Source: Sphingomonas sp. GC_Shp_5 (GTDB lineage Bacteria; Pseudomonadota; Alphaproteobacteria; Sphingomonadales; Sphingomonadaceae). Taken from it: a DNA stretch of 33,074 nucleotides. Each line of letters opens with the position of its first letter. The stretch's first letter is position 1. The notes under the pieces were generated by a model. The model worked only from the letters and a program-made list of their open reading frames with translations, was not told the origin of the DNA and did not search any database. The stretch is from assembly GCF_026540855.1 (NCBI RefSeq), contig NZ_JALNUP010000031.1, forward strand, positions 1 to 33,074. The letters run 5' to 3'. Of this stretch, positions 30,684-33,074 are shown in pieces. The position numbers and the translations under genes are program-made.

Positions 30684-33034
30684 AGACTCTCGTTCCCGCG
30701 CTGCGCGGCACCGTTGCGCTGCTGGCGAGCACGGCGCTGCTCGGCACCTCGGCCTTCGCCCGCGACGCCCGGCCGGCGGCGCCGGCGGACGTGTCGGTCG
30801 CGGATCTGGTCAACCCGCTGATGGGCACCGATTCCACCTACGAGCTGTCCTACGGCAATACCTATCCCGCCGTGGCGGTGCCCTGGGGGATGAACTTCTG
30901 GACGCCGGTGACCGGCAAGCCCGGCAGCGGCTGGGGCTATATGTACCATGATCTCAAGATCAACGGCATCAAGCAGACCCACCAGCCCAGCCCGTGGATG
31001 AACGATTACGCGGCCTTCTCGCTGTTCGCCGAGACCGGCCCGGTCAAGCTCAAGGAAGACGAGCGCGCGAGCTGGTACAGCCACAAGGCCGAGGAGAGCC
31101 ACCCGTACGACTATAAGGTGTATCTCGCCGACTATGACGTGACCGCGGAGGTCGCGCCGACCAACCGCGCCGCGCAGTTCCGCTTTACCTTCCCCAAGAG
31201 CGACGACGCCCACATTCTGCTCGATGGCCTGGCCGGCGGCTCGATGGTCAAGATCGATGCGGCCCATCGTCGGATCATCGGCTATGTCCGCAACAACCAC
31301 GGCGGCGTGCCGGACAATTTCTACAATTACTTCGTCGCCCAGTTCGACCATGACTTCACCGTCAGTCGCACCTGGGACGACAATTGGCAGATGACCGCCG
31401 AGACCAGCCGCGAGGGCGGTCATGTCGGCGCGGTGGTAAGCTTCAAGACCCAGGCCGGCGAGCAGGTCGGCGTCAAGGTCGCCTCGTCGTTCATCAGCGC
31501 CGAGCAGGCGGCGCGCAATCTCGACAGCGAGATCGGCGCCGACAGCTATGCGCAGACCGAGGCCAAGGCGAAGGCGGCGTGGGAGAAGGAGCTCGGGCGC
31601 ATCCAGGTGAGCGATCCCAGCCTCGACAATCGCCGCACCTTCTATTCGGCGATGTATCGCATGCTGCTGTTCCCGCGCATGTTCCACGAGACCGACGCGC
31701 GCGGCCAGACCGTCCACTACAGCCCCTATGACGGCAAGGTGCACGACGGCCCGATGTTCACCGACAACGGCTTCTGGGACACGTGGCGCGCGGTGTTCCC
31801 GTTCTTCGCGCTGGTCCGCCCCGATCTCGACGGGCAGATCATGCAGGGGCTGGCCAATGCCTATTCCGAGGGCGGCTGGCTGCCCGAATGGATGAGCCCC
31901 GGGCAGCGCGACGTGATGATCGGGTCCAACTCGACCAACATCATCGCCGACGCCTATATGAACGGGGTGCGGGGCTTCGACGTCGAGAAGCTCTACGAGG
32001 CGATGGTCAAGAACGCGACCACCTCGCAAGGCCGCCCCAAGGACAAGAAGGGCAATGTGATCAGCGCGGTCGGCCGCGAGGGCGTCGAACTGTACAACCA
32101 GCTCGGCTATGTGCCCTATGACGCCGGCATCAACGAAAGCGCGGCGCGCACGCTGGAATATGCCACCGCCGACTTCTCGCTGTCGCGGCTCGCCGCGGCG
32201 CTCGGCAAGACCGACGATGCCAGGAAATATGCCGCCCAGGCGCAGAACTATCGCAAGATCTACGATGCCAGCACCGGCTGGATGCGCGGCCGCAACAAGG
32301 ACGGCAGCTGGATGCAGCCGTTCAACCCCTATGCCTGGGGCGACGCCTTCACCGAGGGCAATGCTATCCACTACAGCTTCTCGGCGATGCAGGACGTGCA
32401 GGGGCTGATCGACCTCAGCGGCGGCGACAAGGCGTTCACCGACAAGCTCGATTCGGTGTTCACCCGCCCGCCGCTGTTCGACGATGCCTATTATGGCTCG
32501 GTGATCCACGAGACGCGCGAGATGCAGATCGTCAACATGGGTCAGTATGCCCATGGCAACCAGCCGATCCAGCACATGATCTATCTGTACGATTGGGCCG
32601 GCCAGCCGTGGAAGGCGCAGGCGCACGCCCGCGACGTGATGGCGCGGCTCTATTCGGCGACGCCCGATGGCTATCCGGGCGACGAGGACAATGGCCAGAC
32701 CTCGGCCTGGTACGTGTTCTCGGCGCTGGGCTTCTACCCCGTGACGCCGAGCGTCGGCCAATATGCGATCGGCAGCCCGCTGTTCCGCTCGGTGCGGGTG
32801 ACGATGCCCGGCGGCAAGACGCTGACGATCGAGGCGGCGAACAACAGCGCGAAGAACGTCTATGTCCAGTCGCTGAGCTACAATGGCAAGCCGCAGAACA
32901 AGCCGTGGCTGTCGCGCGAGATGCTCCAGGCCGGCGGCACGTTACGTTTTGTGATGGGCTCGACGCCCAACACGAATTGGGCGACGGCGAAGGCGAATGC
33001 GCCCTTCTCGATGAGCGCACCGGCAGCCAAGTGA
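30680..33034 (+). CDS. GH92 family alpha-mannosidase, paralogue 2
   Basis: Exported GH92 enzyme of 784 residues. The signal peptide begins (M)KTLVPALRGTVALLASTALLGTSAFA. N-terminal sandwich: VNPLMGTDSTYELSYGNTYPAVAVPWGMNFWTP. Catalytic barrel: FTDNGFWDTWRAVFPFFALVRPD and SNSTNIIADAYMNGVRGFD. Putative acid Glu559 in FTEGNAIHYSF. Putative base loop GDEDNGQTSAWYVFSALGFYP (around 667-687; Asp668/Asp670). This loop differs from GNDDLGEMSSW of paralogue 1, so the two probably cut different alpha-mannosidic linkages. No in-frame ATG precedes the signal peptide; TTG at 30680 is chosen, 7 nt after AAGGGAG. It is followed after 8 nt by another gene start, so the operon continues. Confidence 0.94.
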   Translation: MKTLVPALRGTVALLASTALLGTSAFARDARPAAPADVSVADLVNPLMGTDSTYELSYGNTYPAVAVPWGMNFWTPVTGKPGSGWGYMYHDLKINGIKQTHQPSPWMNDYAAFSLFAETGPVKLKEDERASWYSHKAEESHPYDYKVYLADYDVTAEVAPTNRAAQFRFTFPKSDDAHILLDGLAGGSMVKIDAAHRRIIGYVRNNHGGVPDNFYNYFVAQFDHDFTVSRTWDDNWQMTAETSREGGHVGAVVSFKTQAGEQVGVKVASSFISAEQAARNLDSEIGADSYAQTEAKAKAAWEKELGRIQVSDPSLDNRRTFYSAMYRMLLFPRMFHETDARGQTVHYSPYDGKVHDGPMFTDNGFWDTWRAVFPFFALVRPDLDGQIMQGLANAYSEGGWLPEWMSPGQRDVMIGSNSTNIIADAYMNGVRGFDVEKLYEAMVKNATTSQGRPKDKKGNVISAVGREGVELYNQLGYVPYDAGINESAARTLEYATADFSLSRLAAALGKTDDARKYAAQAQNYRKIYDASTGWMRGRNKDGSWMQPFNPYAWGDAFTEGNAIHYSFSAMQDVQGLIDLSGGDKAFTDKLDSVFTRPPLFDDAYYGSVIHETREMQIVNMGQYAHGNQPIQHMIYLYDWAGQPWKAQAHARDVMARLYSATPDGYPGDEDNGQTSAWYVFSALGFYPVTPSVGQYAIGSPLFRSVRVTMPGGKTLTIEAANNSAKNVYVQSLSYNGKPQNKPWLSREMLQAGGTLRFVMGSTPNTNWATAKANAPFSMSAPAAK

Positions 33035-33042
33035 GGAAAGCC

Positions 33043-33074
33043 ATGTTGAACCGGCGGGACGTGATGAATGGCGC
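33043..33074 (+). CDS. Start of a further exported protein, cut by the window end
   Basis: Only the first ten codons are present: MLNRRDVMNG. The ATG has GAGGA 5 nt before it, 8 nt after the GH92-2 stop, so it is probably the next gene of the operon. The twin Arg followed by a short polar stretch suggests a Tat-type signal. The product cannot be named. Confidence 0.6.
   Translation, partial: MLNRRDVMNG

Noticed and set aside
30482..32761. 759-codon minus-strand ORF
   Set aside because: Antisense of GH92-2; His/Arg/Val-rich shadow composition.

Overview
This is a GC-rich chromosomal segment that looks alphaproteobacterial and most like a sphingomonad. The reasons are three large TonB-dependent receptors with an 'IVVTG'-type TonB box, many periplasmic glycosidases without any SusD partner, DUF3253 and UPF0149/SEC-C proteins, and frequent GTG/TTG starts. 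I see no tRNA, rRNA, CRISPR array, transposase, integrase or phage gene. Assignments come from reading motifs, not from database searches.

Layout. (1) 8-4479, minus strand: an FdhF/YdeP-type molybdopterin oxidoreductase, a formate/nitrite channel of the FNT family and an alginate-export-type outer-membrane porin, probably one transcription unit for a small anion such as formate or nitrite. (2) 4770-7433: a TonB-dependent receptor, ended by a strong GC hairpin shared with a convergent LprI/DUF1311 protein. (3) 7486-10435: small proteins (DUF1311, glycine-zipper-like, DUF3253), then a UPF0149/SEC-C protein overlapping the ribosome-assembly GTPase gene rsgA by ATGA. (4) 10443-13740, minus: a second TonB-dependent receptor, a perfect 12-bp hairpin, then a GNAT acetyltransferase. 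(5) 14113-14493: a small acidic protein with a basic tail. (6) 14591-17830, minus: four genes whose junctions all overlap by 4 nt (glycosyltransferase, acyl-CoA-dehydrogenase-like flavoprotein, PIG-L deacetylase, SAM methyltransferase), a compact pathway of unknown product. (7) 18160 to the end: a glycan-utilisation locus with GH130, GH92, a glutaminase-A-like protein, an EEP-family lipoprotein, a ROK sugar kinase, a third TonB-dependent receptor, GH43, a second GH92 and the start of one more gene.

How the genes may work together. In region 7 the receptor would import mannose-rich oligosaccharides, the two exported GH92 enzymes would trim alpha-mannosides, cytoplasmic GH130 would split beta-mannosides, and the ROK kinase would phosphorylate the released hexose. 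This points to alpha-mannan or high-mannose N-glycan use, although GH43 and the glutaminase-like protein suggest a more complex substrate such as glycoprotein. No inner-membrane sugar transporter or dedicated regulator lies in the window. A shared motif, AAATGTTACC-N5-TGAC, occurs upstream of both the region-4 receptor and the first GH92, hinting at common control.

The best candidate for an undescribed system is the overlap-coupled operon of region 6. Its flavoprotein seems to lack the usual catalytic-Glu context and may not be a beta-oxidation-type dehydrogenase.
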